Shown piece after piece: positions 63,550 to 64,000 of a stretch of 64,000 nt of DNA. The DNA comes from Phascolomyces articulosus (lineage: Eukaryota > Mucoromycota > Mucoromycetes > Mucorales > Lichtheimiaceae): assembly GCA_025677815.1 (NCBI GenBank), contig JAIXMP010000040.1, positions 124,001 to 188,000 of the forward strand, written 5' to 3'. Each line of letters opens with the position of its first letter. Position 1 is the first letter of the stretch. The translations under genes were made by a program, and so were the position numbers. The notes under the pieces were generated by a model. That model worked only from the letters and a program-made list of their open reading frames with translations. It was not told the DNA's origin and did no database searches.

Positions 63550-63631
63550 ATTGTATATTGTATAATTGAATAATAGAAATAGAGGATAATAATGATTTCA
63601 AATATGGGCGTATATAAAGTATATGTTTTTT

Positions 63632-64000
63632 TTAATATTTTTTTGCATGGAATAATTTACTAAGAGATACTTTTTTACTAACAATGGATCGCATTACAAA
63701 ATTCCGCTCCTTGTTACTGTTTCCTTTTTCTTCTGTACTACTACCACCACCACCTTGTTGACGGCTGGTACAAGACGATGACGATGTGATCATGGTAGGC
63801 AATGCCGGTCTTGATTCTTCAGACAATGCCATGGTGGCCACTTTGGAAGGGAACGATCGACTTTTAGTAATAGTTGGCATCTTGGTCTTGAATGGACCTT
63901 GTCGTTGAGATTCTTGTTGATCAACAACGAAGACTTCATCACCACTGCTGTTATAGTCATCACCAGCACCGTGAGCAGTAGACGATGCTAATGCCAGTGA
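63632..64000 (-). CDS. C-terminal end of an unknown Ser-rich protein, cut by the window edge
   Basis: The minus-strand frame is open from the right edge to the stop at 63632, giving about 122 residues. An internal Met at 63880 is not a likely start because coding-like sequence continues upstream (GDDYNSSGDEVFVVDQQESQ). The segment is low-complexity, rich in Ser, Thr, Gln and Gly (SRQQGGGGSSTEEK), and ends in a basic stretch (RSIVSKKVSLSKLFHAKKY). No domain identifies it. The C-terminal basic amphipathic end could bind acidic membranes, but that is speculation. Confidence 0.5.
   Translation of the reverse strand, partial: SLALASSTAHGAGDDYNSSGDEVFVVDQQESQRQGPFKTKMPTITKSRSFPSKVATMALSEESRPALPTMITSSSSCTSRQQGGGGSSTEEKGNSNKERNFVMRSIVSKKVSLSKLFHAKKY

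Overview
The window is nuclear DNA from a filamentous fungus, most likely an early-diverging Mucoromycota (Mucorales-type) species. Nearly every gene is broken by short introns (about 45-120 nt, mostly GTAAGT/GTATGT donors and AG acceptors). Intergenic DNA is AT-rich and full of T/A runs and microsatellites. The gene set is eukaryotic and fungal: Fox2, Sec9, Vac7-like, Vnx1, Trm82, Pol2, Med16. The placement is inferred from protein style and intron density and was not tested against a database.

Layout. 1-819: 3' end of a peroxisomal Fox2-type multifunctional enzyme with a PTS1 tail. 1480-3431 (-): Trf4-type poly(A) polymerase. 3843-4290 (-): a short, possibly decayed gene. 5842-7053 (+): SNARE Sec9. 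7482-9353 (-): an unrecognised coiled-coil protein. 10006-12164: a roughly 2.1-kb element bounded by long imperfect inverted repeats. 12305-16316 (-): Mediator subunit 16. 16.3-21.4 kb: gene-poor, ending in a degraded or fragmentary gene. 21759-22609 (+): CHZ1-like histone chaperone, convergent with a class I sirtuin (22841-24330, -). 24505-24816 (+): nuclear RNase P RNA, recognised from its conserved cores and closing helices. 25310-33066 (-): the complete catalytic subunit of DNA polymerase epsilon, divergent from TRM82 (33519-35389, +). 35759-38606 (-): NIPA-type transporter. 38.6-41.9 kb: gene-poor with a pseudogene. 41964-42929 (+): flavin split-barrel oxidase. 43371-45902 (+): Vac7-like protein. 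46330-48104 (-): CDK10-type kinase. 48548-50168 (-): secreted, probably GPI-anchored aspartic protease. 51818-55769 (-): Vnx1-type cation/H+ antiporter. 55.8-59.2 kb: empty. 59203-59867 (-): a small Cys-rich membrane protein. 61047-62316 (-): sigma-like glutathione S-transferase. 63632-64000 (-): C-terminal end of a gene that runs off the window.

The genes do not form an operon or a biosynthetic cluster; this is an ordinary housekeeping neighbourhood. Loose themes are chromatin and transcription (Med16, Chz1, Sir2, CDK10), RNA processing (Trf4, RNase P RNA, Trm82), vacuole and ion homeostasis (Vac7-like, Vnx1, NIPA) and secretion (Sec9, aspartic protease). The least ordinary items are the inverted-repeat element, the RNase P RNA gene, the MluI-box cluster in the POL2/TRM82 divergent promoter, several decayed genes and the unrecognised Cys-rich membrane protein. 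Exon models below were built by hand and each complete model closes in frame. I found no strong evidence for an undescribed multi-gene system.
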